Assembly: GCF_018294505.1 (NCBI RefSeq)
Contig: NC_057810.1
Coordinates: 203,006,113-203,070,112 of the forward strand
Length of the DNA stretch: 64,000 bases
DNA from: Triticum aestivum
Lineage: Eukaryota > Streptophyta > Magnoliopsida > Poales > Poaceae
Direction of reading: 5' to 3'
Position 1 is the stretch's first letter, and each line of letters begins with the position of its first letter. Both the position numbers and the translations under genes were made by a program. The notes under the pieces were generated by a model. It saw only the letters and a list, made by a program, of their open reading frames with translations, was not told the origin of the DNA and ran no database searches. Of this stretch, positions 1 through 10,394 are shown one piece after another.

Positions 1-1061
1 AGCTCATTAGTCAAAGATGGTTATGTTTCCAAACCATAGACATGTGTTGTCATTTGATTAAAGAGATCACATCATTAGGAGAATGATGTGATTGACTTGA
101 CCCATTCCGTTAGCCTAGCACTTGATCGTTTAGTATATTGCTATTGCTTTCTTCATGACTTATAGAAAGTTCCTACAACTATGAGATTATGCAACTCCCG
201 TTTACCGGGGGAACACTTTGTGTGCTACCAAACGTCACAACGTAACTGGGTGATTATAAAGGAGCTCTACAGGTGTCTCCAAAGGTAGATGTTGAGTTGG
301 CGTATTTCGAGATTAGGTTTTGTCACTCCAATTGTCGGAGAGGTATCTCTGGGCCCTCTCGGTAATGCACATCACTATAAGCCTTGCAAGCAATGTGACC
401 AATGAGTTGGTTGCGGAATGATGCATTACATAATGAGTAAAGAGACTTGCCGGTAACGAGATTGAATTAGGTATTGGATACCGACGATCGAATCTCGGAC
501 AAGTAACATATCGATGACAAAGGGAACAACGTATGTTGTTATGCGGTTTGACCGATAAAGATCTTCGTAGAATATGTAGGAGCCAATATGAGCATCCAGG
601 TTCCACTATTGATTATTGACCGGAAACAGTTCTAGGTCATGTCTACATAGTTCTCGAACCCGTAGGGTCCGCACGCTTAACGTTACGATGACAGTTTTAT
701 TATGAGTTTATAAGTTTTGACGTACCGAAGGTTGTTCGGAGTCCCGGATGTGATCACGGACATGACGAGGAGTCTCGAAATGGTCGAGACATAAAGATTG
801 ATATATTGGAAGCCTATATTTGGATATCGGAATCATTCCGGGTGAAATCGAGATTTTACCGGAGTACCGGGGGGGGGGGGGGTTACCGGAACCTCCCGGG
901 GGGTTAATGGGCTTACATGTGCCATAAGGGAGAAGAGGAGGGCCGGCCAGGGCAGGCCGCGCGCCCCCTCCCCCCTAGTTCGAATAGGACAAGGAAGGGG
1001 GGGCGCGCCCCCCTTTCCTCTTTCCCCCTTCCCCCTTCCTTCTCCAACAAGGCAAGAGGGG

Positions 1062-1092
1062 GGAGTCCTACTCCCGGTGGGAGTAGGACTCC
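1062..1092. repeat. Perfect 14-bp inverted repeat in the Copia LTR
   Basis: GGAGTCCTACTCCC (1062-1075) is followed by a 3-base spacer GGT and its exact reverse complement (1079-1092). It lies about 45 bases upstream of the LTR TATA box, so it would form a strong hairpin in the promoter region rather than in the LTR transcript. Confidence 0.8.
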
Positions 1093-1137
1093 TCCAGGCG
1101 CACCCCAAGGGGGCCGGACGCACCTCCCCCTCCCTCC

Positions 1138-1146
1138 TTTATATAC
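1138..1146 (+). promoter_or_regulatory. Putative TATA box of the Copia LTR
   Basis: TTTATATAC stands between a pyrimidine-rich run and a G-rich stretch, at the place where BARE-type LTRs carry their TATA box. Transcription would start roughly 30 bases downstream. This is inferred from position and motif only. Confidence 0.5.
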
Positions 1147-1607
1147 GGGGGCAGGGGGCACCTCTAGAAACACAAGTTGATCTTTGTGATCATTCCTTAG
1201 CCGTGTGCGGTGCCCCCCTCCACCATATTCCACCTCGGTCATATCATTGCGGTCCTTAGGCGAAGCCCTGCGTCGGTAGAACATCATCATCGTCACCACG
1301 CCGTCGTGCTGACGGAACTCATCCCCGACACCCTGCTGGATCGGAGTCTGGGGATCGTCATCGAGCTGAACGTGTGCTGAACTCGGAGGTTTCGTACGTT
1401 TGGTGCTTGGATCGGTCGGATCATGAAGACGTACGACTACATCAACCGCGTTGTCATAACACTTCCGCTTTCGGTCTACGAGGGTACGTGGACACACTCT
1501 CCCCTCTCGTTGCTATGCATCACCATGATCTTGCGTGTGCGTAGGAATTTTTTTGAAATTACTACGTTACCTAACACTCCACGCCATCCTCGCCGGTGCA
1601 TTGCACC

Positions 1608-1961
1608 ATGACCGTGGGCGAGGCCCGTGCACAATATATGGACACGGTGAGGCAGAAGCGTGAGGAGCAGTTCCGGGAGGCGCAGGCCGATGCCGCCTAC
1701 AACCACCATCTCCTCCAGGAGCACCTGCAGGCGGAGGAGCAGATCACCGTGGAGCGGGCGGAGCAGGAGGCTCTGCTCGACTCATACTGCTCCGCCCGCG
1801 AGGGCTGCCTCGAGCGCTGGCAGTGCCACATGTGGGTGGCGGAGGCTGCGGCCGCCAACAAAGAGGGCGACGAAGCGGGTGAGGCACTGTTTGGCGAGAC
1901 TGAGGATGAGGCAGAGGACAATGCCAGCTCCGGTGAGTCCCCGCTCCGCTGGCGTCAATGA
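1608..1961 (+). CDS. Hypothetical Glu/Ala/Gln-rich protein, probably truncated
   Basis: A 117-residue reading frame begins MTVGEARAQYMD directly after the Copia LTR. It is rich in Glu, Ala, Gln and Arg and likely forms a long helix or coiled coil. I recognise no catalytic motif. The ATG at 1608 is the first in frame; only a GTG precedes it, and the LTR ends at 1576, so the original 5' end may have been lost to the insertion. The frame ends inside a degenerate 48-bp coding repeat at 1909-2215 whose other copies read on in shifted frames, so the natural C-terminus was probably longer. It may be a gene remnant or a piece of an unrecognised transposon. Confidence 0.35.
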   Translation: MTVGEARAQYMDTVRQKREEQFREAQADAAYNHHLLQEHLQAEEQITVERAEQEALLDSYCSAREGCLERWQCHMWVAEAAAANKEGDEAGEALFGETEDEAEDNASSGESPLRWRQ

Positions 1962-2215
1962 GGCCCTGCTCCACCAAGACCCCGCGGCGCCAACAACGAG
2001 GCAGAGGACACTGCCGGCTCCGCGAGGCCCCGCTCTGCCAACAACAAGGCAGAGGACATCGCCAGCTCAGCCGAGGCCCCACCCTGTCGGCAACGAGGGG
2101 GAGGATTTCCCCCCGCTCCACCGAGGCGCCGCCCACAGGCAATGAGACAAAGGACATCGCCGGCTCCACCGAGGCCCCGCCCTGCTGCCAACGAGGCTGC
2201 GCCACACAGAAAACA
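1909..2215 (+). repeat. Degenerate ~48-bp coding minisatellite, about six units
   Basis: Units of roughly 48 bp open with GAGGCAGAGGACA or a decayed form, continue with a GCC(A/G)GCTC block and end with CAACAA or CAACGA. Good copies begin near 1909, 1999, 2047 and 2143. In the best frame a unit reads approximately EAEDIAGSTEAPPCCQ, so the period is 16 residues. Indels shift the frame between units, giving stops at 1961 and elsewhere. Confidence 0.6.
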
Positions 2216-2229
2216 AGGAAGAGTAGAAG

Positions 2230-3050
2230 ACGGTAGGTCGCTGCCGCTCGGGTCCAAGTAAGGCCACCGCTGTTACCCTCCGGTTGAAGCCAAGCTAGGC
2301 GGGTTGACCATTGACGGCCAGTTAGCTTCTTGGCGGCGACGTGGAGCCGGAGAGCTATGTTGGAGAAGGACGCTGCTTCAACTTAACTGCTGGTGCAGTT
2401 GGCTGACTGACACGTGGGCCCAGCAGGCATCTGGGCCACATGTCAGTTACGCAACTACACCTGCAGTTAAGTCACTGAAGCTTCTGTTCGGCTCAGCCGG
2501 ACACAGGTGGGTAGCTTCGATTAATTAATTATACCTCTAGAGCACCCTTTTTATTTGAAGAATGTATGAAATGTAATGAAATCCGGCATGTTTATATGAA
2601 ATCCGACTGTGTACGAATGAATTTATTTCGATTAGTTCGAATTCTTGTATCACTAGCATTGGATGAACATGCAAAACAATACGTACTAGCATTATTCCTA
2701 GGGTGATCACCTCGTTTGCAGCAGTTTCACATGTACTCCCTTCGCTCCTTTCTAGTCTGCATACAAGTTTCGTCTGCAGTGGAAGTATCTCTACTTTGAC
2801 CAATCTTATAGAAAAAAGTATGCACTTTCACAACGTGCGAAGTAAAAAGCAACAGAAGGAGTACAAAGAGTTTGAGCACTTTTTAGCGTTCCTGTACATT
2901 GCAATCAAACACACAGGCCTGGCAATTCGTAGAGAACATTCAAAACATCGATGATTATGCATCTCAATGATTCACATGTCAGAGCCAATATTTACTTGAC
3001 AACTAAAGAATAAAGAAAAAATTGATCGACGCTGCTGACAGCAAAGGGCG
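2230..3050. other. Interval with no recognised gene
   Basis: Short open frames on both strands show no family motif. The part near 2400-2450 has the GTGGGCC / CACATGTCAG type of phrase common in grass intergenic and promoter DNA. From about 2540 the interval is AT-rich. Confidence 0.4.
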
Positions 3051-3059
3051 TCCCATTCG

Positions 3060-4760
3060 AAAATATCAAACGCATGTCTTCTTGCTAAAATCAATGAGCA
3101 AAATTTGATAGGGTTGTCCCATTCCAAAATATCAAATGCCTATGATTTTGGAATGTGCAGGGTTTGCCATCAGTTCGGACATTGACTTGGCACCTCGTGC
3201 TAAATAAACCAGTTGTTCTTTGTGTGGAGTTCCACCAAAATCAACCAAATTCGCACGTAGCTTGTATGATTTTGCCCTTATATGTTGCAACACCTTGAAC
3301 TTATCGGCACCTCCTTTCTTGTGGTGGAAATGAATGATTCGATGTATTCATGAACATTTTGTGCAGTTCCCATTAAAATCAAGCTGAGCACTCCTGTTTG
3401 CACAATTACAAAAAAGTGATTAGTATAAAACAAACCGTACTATGAATTGACAGTTTAAACAGGCACCTACATGATCCATGTAGAGACACTTTTAGAAAAA
3501 TGGAACTCACTGGAAAGAATCCTAGAACGACATTGTACTTGCGCATCACAACAAGAAAATGGAGATTTGTCAGTCCTTCTGATCTGAAGTTAGTTTGGTA
3601 TTGTGGGGAGTAATGTAACCATCCTTCAACTGCTCCTTCTGATGAGAAGATAGACAAGGCTTCTTCATCCTGGCATAATCGGAACTAGTCACTTCACGTA
3701 CTCCATATTCTTCTTCAGAGGAGGATGATCCTTTTGTGTGCAAAGACAAGAGGACAACTAAATGCTAGCATCCCTGTTTGCTCGAAAAAAAGGAAAGGAA
3801 ATATTTAAAACAGCACAGATGAAGCACTTCTCAAGGACAATACCACTTTTTCATGACAGTATCTAAACAGTAGCACAACACCAATAGAGATGACAAAGCT
3901 CAATCATATGGATGAAATCAGTGGGCGAGTACCAACCTTTGTCAAGAGGCTTATTGTGTAGAGCATATAGATGAAGCACTTCTCTGGAACCATCTGTTGC
4001 TATCTACTATGGTGCCCATGCTTAGTATATACTCCTTGATTAGTTTAATGTTTCCAACATCTTCTTGTGCAGTTCCACTAAAAAATATGGTATCTTCAAA
4101 GAAGATCCCTGTTTGCACAAGTAGAGATAATTACGTATTACATTAAGAGTGGCATCAAATTAGTGGCAAAAAAATGCTCATTCAAGCAATAGCAATAAAT
4201 TAAGATGCAAAACTATATCATTACTTGTGTCATGACAGTTCCAGTGCTTCATTACAGCACCGGGAGTTGATTTTTGTTTTTGTTCCGCTTGTTCTTCCCC
4301 TTCATCACTTGGTTCAATAACAGACAAGCTTCGTCTTCAATGTAAGATTTGGCATGTCAATTAGGGAGCACAAGTATAGCACTAAACAATGACATTAATT
4401 TTCTAATGAAAGTGGCAAAATACAGGCCAACAGTTGTGAAATATCCTTATCTTACCTCAATGGGATATTACGGTGCACACACAGATTGGAAGTCTTGTCT
4501 CCATTTGTGCAGTTCACTAAAATCAAGCGACATTACCATACTAGTAGCACAACATATGAAAGCACACTGCAGAATCATGTGAAAGAAGGCTAGTACTGAC
4601 CTCTCATGACGCGGAATTCAAACAACTCACAAGAAGAAGATCTGAACCAAATTTGCCAACACGGATAAGAAGTAAGATCTCCTCTTGTGCAGTTCCACTA
4701 AGATCAAGCAATCAAGCAACATTGTCGGTGTGACATTTTGGTTGAACTGCACAAAACACT
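3060..4760 (-). pseudogene. Decayed B3/REM-like gene fragments with recurring exon-like blocks
   Basis: On the minus strand, about 3740-3590 reads GSSSSEEEYGVREVTSSDYA followed by SSHQKEQLKDGYITP, and about 3570-3515 reads LHFLVVMRKYNVVLGFFP. This resembles the linker and start of the second B3 domain in REM-type proteins. The two parts are in different frames with a stop between, so the copy is broken. Several other blocks follow an acceptor-like CAAACAG on the minus strand and contain GGAACTGCACA (Gly-Thr-Ala-Gln): near 3361-3395, 4061-4110 and 4681-4710, with a decayed copy at 4501-4530 that ends at a GGTAAG donor near 4456. These blocks look like one exon duplicated several times. The B3 assignment is from memory of the family and is tentative. 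Confidence 0.35.
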
Positions 4761-4769
4761 GTTAAAACA

Positions 4770-5061
4770 AAAGTGTTTTGTGTAGTGCAACAAAAGGTCA
4801 CAATGGCAATGAGGTGAAGTAGATAACCCTGTTTACACAGAGGTGCAAAGGAAACAACTAGTGGTCAATAATGGTGGATGACACAGAAGCCAACAAAAAC
4901 AAGCATCTAACTTATCTAAATGGGAAAGAAAGAAAGATAGTAGCATTTCCCAAATGGTGGCATTGATTAATATTAACAGAGAGATTATATTAACAATAAA
5001 ATTTGTTAAACATGTAATTTGCTTTTAACTATGGCATTGCATCAATTTTCCAGTGGCATTA
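4770..5061. other. AT-rich interval, nothing recognised
   Basis: AT-rich sequence without a convincing reading frame, lying between the minus-strand fragments and the MITE. Confidence 0.4.
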
Positions 5062-5064
5062 TTA

Positions 5065-5370
5065 GAGGGCGTTTGTTTACAGGGACATTTTGGTGTAGGA
5101 AATCTCCGTGTCAGTCCCATCTAAACCAAACAGGAGGGACTTTTAGGGACTAAAAGTGGGCATTTGGGACTAAAGAAAGAAGACCCCGAGGGACAGTCTT
5201 TTGGGGACTTTTTCCAATAGTTGCCCCTGCCACGCATCGCACCTTGTCTCTATTAGTTCATTACTAGGGGTAACATGGTCTTTTAGCATGTCATTTAATA
5301 ACCTCTAGTCCATGTTTAGTCCCTGGAACCAAGCAGTTAGGGACTAGGGAGATTTTAACTAAACAGGGCC
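5065..5370. mobile_element. PIF/Harbinger (Tourist-like) MITE
   Basis: The left end GAGGGCGTTTGTTTACAGG and the inverted right end GGCCCTGTTTAGTTAAAATC are imperfect terminal inverted repeats of the Tourist type. The interior has typical phrases such as AGTCCCT, GGGACTAAA and GTCCCTGGAACCAAGCAG. TTA flanks it on both sides (5062-5064 and 5371-5373), matching the 3-bp TTA/TAA preference of PIF/Harbinger. It is 306 bp long with no coding capacity, so it depends on a transposase elsewhere. Confidence 0.8.
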
Positions 5371-5373
5371 TTA

Positions 5374-5685
5374 GATTAACAACAACTAAAGAGTTGCACG
5401 GGACAATGGACGCACCAGCACCATGTGCATCTACCGATGTACTGGGGTGATGCACAGTCTGTTGCAACAAAGAACAAACAACCAAGGTGCATATTTTTGT
5501 TGGTCCCAGTTTTGTTATCTTTAGACACCTTTCCCTATGTGAGTGCAGCAAATCTAGTCCTGCTCAAACTCTACAGCCTTGTCCCCCAAAACAAAAGATC
5601 AGTTCGTTATAGATGTGCGTATTGCGTTTGTCATCGTTTTCCCTTTTCGACCAACGTAGGTGCTGGATGGCCAGTCTGTACTAGT
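5374..5685. other. Interval with no recognised gene
   Basis: No supported gene. Frames at 5425-5712 (plus) and 5291-5551 (minus) have no family resemblance, and the second overlaps the MITE. Confidence 0.4.
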
Positions 5686-5977
5686 ACTTTCCCCCCTTCC
5701 TTTCCTCTTTGAACCACATCTTAGATTTATGCTATACAACTTTCGCCACTACTTTCCCAATTCCTTTCCTCGTTGAACCACGTCTTAGATTCATGCGATA
5801 CAACTTTCCCCACTACTTTCCCCCTTCCTTTCCTTTTTGAACCATGTCCTAGATTCATGCTATACAACTTTTCCCATTACTTTCCCCCATTCCTTTCCTC
5901 TTTGAACCACGTCCTAGATTCATGGTAAAACTTTCCCCACTACTTTCCTGTTTGATCCAACACCTAGATTCGAGTGC
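5686..5977. repeat. 64-bp minisatellite, four full units plus a partial
   Basis: The phrase TTTGAACCAC (with variants) recurs with its GAACCA at 5711, 5775, 5839 and 5904, a period of 64-65 bp; a shortened fifth unit has GATCCA at 5954. Each unit also carries a pyrimidine-rich TTTCCCCC(C)TTCCTTTCCT block and a TAGATTCATG block. Confidence 0.85.
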
Positions 5978-6259
5978 AGAAGCGGAAAAAGCCCACATGC
6001 AGCTAGAGCAATGCATGTGGAATAAGTAAATTACACCTTAAGGTTCTTGGGGTGTGGTTCAGTGGGCGACCGGAGGCCGTTCGGCCCACACTATGTACGG
6101 CGGCAAAGAAGAAGGGGTCGGAGGCCCTCCCGCACTGCAAATGGGTGCAAGTGAACAGCTGTGCTAGTAGTGGATTCCCTCCCTCGCCGATGCTGATATC
6201 ATTAAGCCTCCTTCCCTTCCCGGCGGACGAATCCTGCCAGATCTTTGACCAGAAGTGAG
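5978..6259. other. GC-richer interval, possible relic of a gene 5' region
   Basis: A 68-codon plus-strand frame (6052-6258) has no recognised motif. The composition resembles a grass 5' UTR or first exon but nothing identifies it. Confidence 0.25.
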
Positions 6260-6269
6260 GGGAGAGAGA

Positions 6270-6419
6270 GAGGCCAACGAAGTCTTGTTTAGGTCTGGAG
6301 AGAGTGAGAGAGTGTGAAGAGAGAAACTACAAGCTCTGAGAGAGAGAGGCCAATGAAGTCTTGTTTAGATCTGGAGAGGGTGAGAGAGTGTGAAGAGAGC
6401 AACTACAAGCGCTAAGGCT
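6270..6419. repeat. Tandem duplication, 76-bp period, GA-rich
   Basis: GGCCAACGAAGTCTTGTTTA at 6272 recurs as GGCCAATGAAGTCTTGTTTA at 6348, followed in both by a GGAGAG..GTGAGAGAGTGTGAAGAGAG stretch. The second copy ends just before the CACTA insertion at 6423. Confidence 0.8.
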
Positions 6420-6422
6420 CCA

Positions 6423-6665
6423 CACTACAAAAAAATACACTTTCGTGATGATACGTGTTTGTTACAGTAGGTCGCGTTTTCTGTCATGCATGTACATCCA
6501 TGATGATTTTATGACAGAATCAAGATAGCCATACCTGTGCTATCGTAGAAGTGTTCCATGACATTACCAAAATTATCATCACGGAAGTGTCCACTTCCAT
6601 GATGATAAATCGTGCGTCATAGAAGTGCTTTCATCAAGGGTGACCGACATGTGGCATCCACCGTG
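6423..6665. repeat. Left terminal inverted repeat and subterminal region of CACTA A
   Basis: CACTACAAAAAAATACACTT is the terminal motif. Downstream are short direct and inverted words such as CATGACA, TCATAGAAGTG and CTTCCATGATGA, which recur at both ends of element B. In CACTA elements such words are transposase-binding sites; that role is inferred here. Confidence 0.8.
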
Positions 6666-6899
6666 ACGGAATGCCGTTAAGCTATCGGGTCGGATTTTGG
6701 ATCCAATAACCCGTTAACAACCACGACCAATGTCGATTTTCCATGTGTAAAATTCTCATTGGCTGACGGATCCATGGGTCAGCTCCGTGTTGGCACAGGT
6801 GTCACTCATCCAACGGTCGAGATGGGCCTATGATATGTTGACATGTGGACCGGCCCAAAAGTGGCCCACAAAGTTAAATGGGTTGGCCCAACCGAAGGC

Positions 6900-7130
6900 C
6901 CATAAGATTTAGTGGACCATAATGGGCCGGCCCAGCTAAAGGCCCACAAAATTTAGCGGACCATAATGGGCCGACCCAGCTAAAGGCCCACACGATTTTG
7001 CAGACCATAATGGGCCGGCCCAGCTAAAGGCCCACAAGATTTTGCGGACCACAATGGGCCAGCCCAGCTAAAGGCCGACAAGATTCTGCAGACCATAATG
7101 GGCTGGCCCAGCTAAAGGCCCAACATTCTC
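6900..7130. repeat. 44-bp subterminal tandem array, five units, rich in TGGGCC/GGCCCA
   Basis: The word AATGGGC recurs at 6921, 6965, 7009, 7053 and 7097, an exact 44-bp spacing. Each unit carries AATGGGC, a GGCCCAGCTAAAGGCC core and a GC(A/G)GACC tail. Confidence 0.9.
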
Positions 7131-7920
7131 TGTCAACGGCCTGTCCTAAACTTGTCATCACCGCGGCCCATGGTCACTTCTGGCCCGTTAACAGTTCGCT
7201 AAGTAATTGGGCCGAATTACGGCCCGATGTATTTCTGGCCTGTTAAAGGTTCGGCTCTATTTGGGCCCATTTACAGGCCATCAAAACTTTCGGCCCATAA
7301 ATGACCGTGAAGGATTTGGGTCATATTCGGCCATGTCTGACATTCGGCCTATTAGAGGCCCACTACAGATTTGGGCCACTTTCGGCCTATTGTCCTTTTT
7401 GGCCTATTAACGCCGGACGTAAACCATGGGCCATATGTGGCCCAATGTCATATCGGGCCCATTAACAGCCCATATAAAAATGACGATAATCTGCCTGCCG
7501 AAGTTCCGGCCTATTAAAGGCATGTGTATTAGGTCGGCACATTTACGGCCCGTCCGAATTTCGGCCTGTTAAAGATCCGCATCGTAAATGGGCCACCATT
7601 TCGGCGTGCTAAGTCCAGTGGGTTATTTGGCACAATCAGGGCCCAATCTCACTTTCGGTCTATTAAAGGACCATGTTTTTTATGGGCTCGAGATATTTAC
7701 ACCTGTAAATGTCCTACTTTTACTGAGGGCCCAAATTATGTTTAGGCATGTTAAAGGCCCACTATGGGCACAGGCCTACCAGAAAAATATGAAGGCTTAT
7801 GCTGATTTAGGCCCAGATATTTTTAGTGGGCTGCATGCCAATTTCGGCCCGCAATCATTTTTAGCCCAATTGGTATGGACCCGATGAGTGTTGGCATATT
7901 GGGCTCCTACGAAGCTTTTG
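7131..7920. repeat. Dispersed GGCCC / TTCGGCC motifs in the CACTA A subterminal region
   Basis: Variants of GGCCCATTAACRGCCC and TTTCGGCCTATTAAAGGCC occur roughly every 30-60 bp, without the strict register of the array to the left. Element B has the same motif family at 28375-28770. The open frames here (for example 7588-7887) simply read through the repeats. Confidence 0.75.
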
Positions 7921-8006
7921 ACCGAATAGATTACTAAGATAAACCTACACTATACAAAAATAGCGTCGTAATTACTGCAGCCTGTGGCAGCATCATAAAT
8001 GTTGTA

Positions 8007-9961
8007 TCACAACAAAATAAATTCCAACCATACAACAATAGGCCTGTTGGCATAAAGTTTACAATCCTTCCAGATAAAAGCACCATCAGATGTATAGAAG
8101 CACAGATCATTTGACCTGAGTGCTAATGTTTCAGGCTGTAGAATCTGATGGAGTAGCACGATCTCCACCTTTTTTCCGCCATTGCTCTTGAACAACAAAG
8201 CGAATGTCTGATAGTCTGGTTTCAAAACCATTCATATATTGATGACATTTATCAACCACTATTCTTTTTTCCGAAACAACGTCCACTAGGGATTAGACTT
8301 TTGTCTGGAGCACAGATATATCACTCTGTCGAGCAGGAAGATTTTGTTCAGTAGGCGATTTGGACGAGGTTACCTTGACAACCAACCCAGAATTACGCAG
8401 GAAGGTGCTTTTTGCACTGTTAGTGGAGAGATACTCATGCACTGCAGCAAGAGGTGACATTGTACCTGTAGTAGCCTCGTCACCTTCAGGTGGTTGTGGC
8501 TGTTCAATCATTTGTTCCATAGCTTCCTAAAAGTTTGAACTTGTAGATTAGTGTACCAGATAAGTTACTAATGAGACAAAAACAAACAAAGTAGGTTAAA
8601 CGTTTATACATAACTTATTTTGGTGAACTATTGTAATACATTAGCATGTATTATAGTGCCAACTACATCATAAAATCACTTTCGGAACATATGTCCATGT
8701 AGCATGCCTATTGTATTGTCTATTTCCTCACATTCGTTGATATCTAAGGATAAAGAGACATGGTTTAAAGTAGGATGAACATAGTATGACATCATTCATA
8801 TCATGGGCAAACAGATATAAAACAAACAGGCTATTTTATCATTGTGTGCGCACGTGAACATAACAACTAGATTACAGATCAAGACCAAAAGAATATCCTT
8901 CATCTCTTTTAAACCATGCAAGGTGAAATGATATTTTAAGACAACTGTGTATAAAAGTGAACAGAGTAACTGACATTGGCTGCAAACCAAGTAGTTAAAT
9001 GAACACATCACAGTACCAATCAGTTCAAGGCAGGAGGAGTAAGGACTTACAACAGCGGCTTGAACTGGTGTGCTCATGCCCTTCATCTTGCTAGTGTGGC
9101 AATCCTTGAAGATTTGCAGTGCATTCTGTTCAGGTTCTTTTTGGTCCGCATGGGCTTTCCTCTGTATTTGGAACAAGTCAATATAGATACGATAATATGG
9201 CACAAAAAAAGAAGGAAGTAGCAGCTATTTACAAGAGCCTCGCAGTGTGCAATATAGCTACGAGATCCTGTTGTTTGTTGGAATTTCACTTTAGAACGGT
9301 TGGTTTTGTTCTTCAAACAGTTAGCCTAGAAGAAGATACACTTGTAAGGCACATACATAAATACAAGTTCAATATGTGGTCTGATCAAATACATATAGCC
9401 TACCTGATACTTTGGATCAGACCAGTGTTTAACGAGGGATGTCCAGTCTTCATCTGTAATATATTCCACTAGAGATGTTTGGGCGATTTCATTGTTAGAC
9501 TTGCCTTCAAAGTGAGATTTTCTAAGGTGGTACCGATACTATCGCAGAGCAGACTGAAAAACATGAGTGCATGCTTGTTTAGTTGCATCATCTTTCAGAT
9601 CCAACTTGAACCTCATCTGTTGAAAAAAGAATGTGAGTCTTATTAGGAGGAAGCTAGAAAGTATGGGACAGAGCAAGAAAATATTACTAATTGCGATGAA
9701 TAACATTACTTACGGATAAATGGTCAAGGAAGGTGTTAAACTGGGTATTGTCTTTCTCATTCCTGTACTGGATCCACTTTGGGAGGATACGTGCATGACA
9801 CCTAACGGCAACGGCTGCCTCTGATACTAACTTGGCTGACTCTGTAGCATCACGTGGCCTTTTTAAACCTGCCTCAAAATGGATCTCCATTCTTCCTCCT
9901 TTAGATATTGTTAATCTGTCAAGCATTATCCCTTATGTCTGTTTCCGCTTGCGCCGTGGTG
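8007..9961 (-). pseudogene. CACTA-associated plant transposase family protein (PF03004-type), 3' exons, broken
   Basis: Five exons with consistent splice sites read right to left on the minus strand: 9714-9961 (LDRLTISKGGRMEIHFEAG, CHARILPKWIQYRNEKD), 9404-9616 (71 codons; RYHLRKSHFEGKSNNEIAQT, DEDWTSLVKHWSDPKYQ), 9233-9310 (26 codons; NRSKVKFQQTTGSRSYIAHC), 9051-9161 (37 codons; FKDCHTSKMKGMSTPVQAAV), and one ending at 8526 (MEQMIEQPQPPEGDEATTGT, STFLRNSGLVVK). This order of motifs is the conserved module of plant En/Spm-type accessory transposase proteins (Pfam Transposase_24). A further exon may lie at 8007-8231. Stops interrupt the first exon (before GIMLDRL) and the second (before YRYHLRK), so the copy is not functional as it stands. 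Upstream exons continue at 10058-11129 and in the array at 53670-56934. Confidence 0.8.
8527..9050. other. Intron of the CACTA A gene
   Basis: AT-rich sequence between the exon ending at 8526 (acceptor CTTTTAG on the minus strand) and the exon starting at 9051 (donor GTAAGTCC). No other feature is seen. Confidence 0.6.
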
Positions 9962-10057
9962 CTAGTTCAACAATGAATATGGAAAGTGTTAGTGTACATC
10001 AAACTGTGAGAGTACATATAAATTAGCATGCAACTACAACTTGACTCGGTCAGGTAC

Positions 10058-10394
10058 CGTCTTGGTGTTGATGCTCATGAGGTTCATCTGATCTTGCCAA
10101 GTCATGTTGTGTCAGCAGTGCTTCGGAAGTAGTGTTAGGTGTGAAGGCAGCTTGGGAACTGGCCAGTTCTGGAGCAAACGAACGAGTAACTGGTTGAGAT
10201 GCTGGTATAGTTGAAGCGGATGCTGCAGCTGGTGGAGCAGGTGATACTGTGTTTGTAGATTTAGCCAGTGGACTTAGACCTTCTATTGCACTATAAGTAC
10301 TAGCAGAATCTCGACGGCAGATCCTTTTCCGTTTCACCCGACAAGTAACAGCACTCCCTACTATATTATTTTCCTTGCTCTTTTTGGACTTTGC
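10058..10394 (-). CDS. CACTA A gene exon, Ser/Pro/Ala-rich
   Basis: This 337-bp exon reads AKSKKSKENNIVG, then KRKRICRRDSASTYSAIEG, a Ser/Pro/Ala-rich middle and a His/Gln-rich end EPHEHQHQD. The donor is GTACCTG on the minus strand. The phase (one base over) fits the next exon, which begins at 9961. The basic start AKSKK matches other array exons (AKSRKRKEK at 55274, AKSIKLKE at 54547), so it is a longer, diverged member of the same duplicated exon family. No stop interrupts it. Confidence 0.6.

Larger units (their letters stand above)
1..1576 (+). mobile_element. Ty1/Copia LTR, BARE/Angela/WIS type, 5' end outside the window
   Basis: The sequence follows the order of phrases known from BARE/Angela-type Triticeae LTRs: a block around 61-110 (ATCACATCATTAGGAGAATG), CAAACGTCACAACGTAACTG at about 230, GAGAGGTATCTCTGGGCCC at about 340, CTTGCCGGTAACGAGATTGA at about 449, and GTGCGTAGGAATTTTTTTGA near the end. 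It closes with CTAACA at 1571-1576, the expected CA terminus. No internal domain follows, so this is a solo LTR or a 3' LTR whose partner lies to the left. The target duplication cannot be checked because the start is missing. The exact subfamily is uncertain. Confidence 0.85.

Noticed and set aside
6888..7900. Regular repeats considered as a CRISPR-like array
   Set aside because: Units are contiguous 44-bp tandem repeats without unique spacers, in a plant CACTA terminus.
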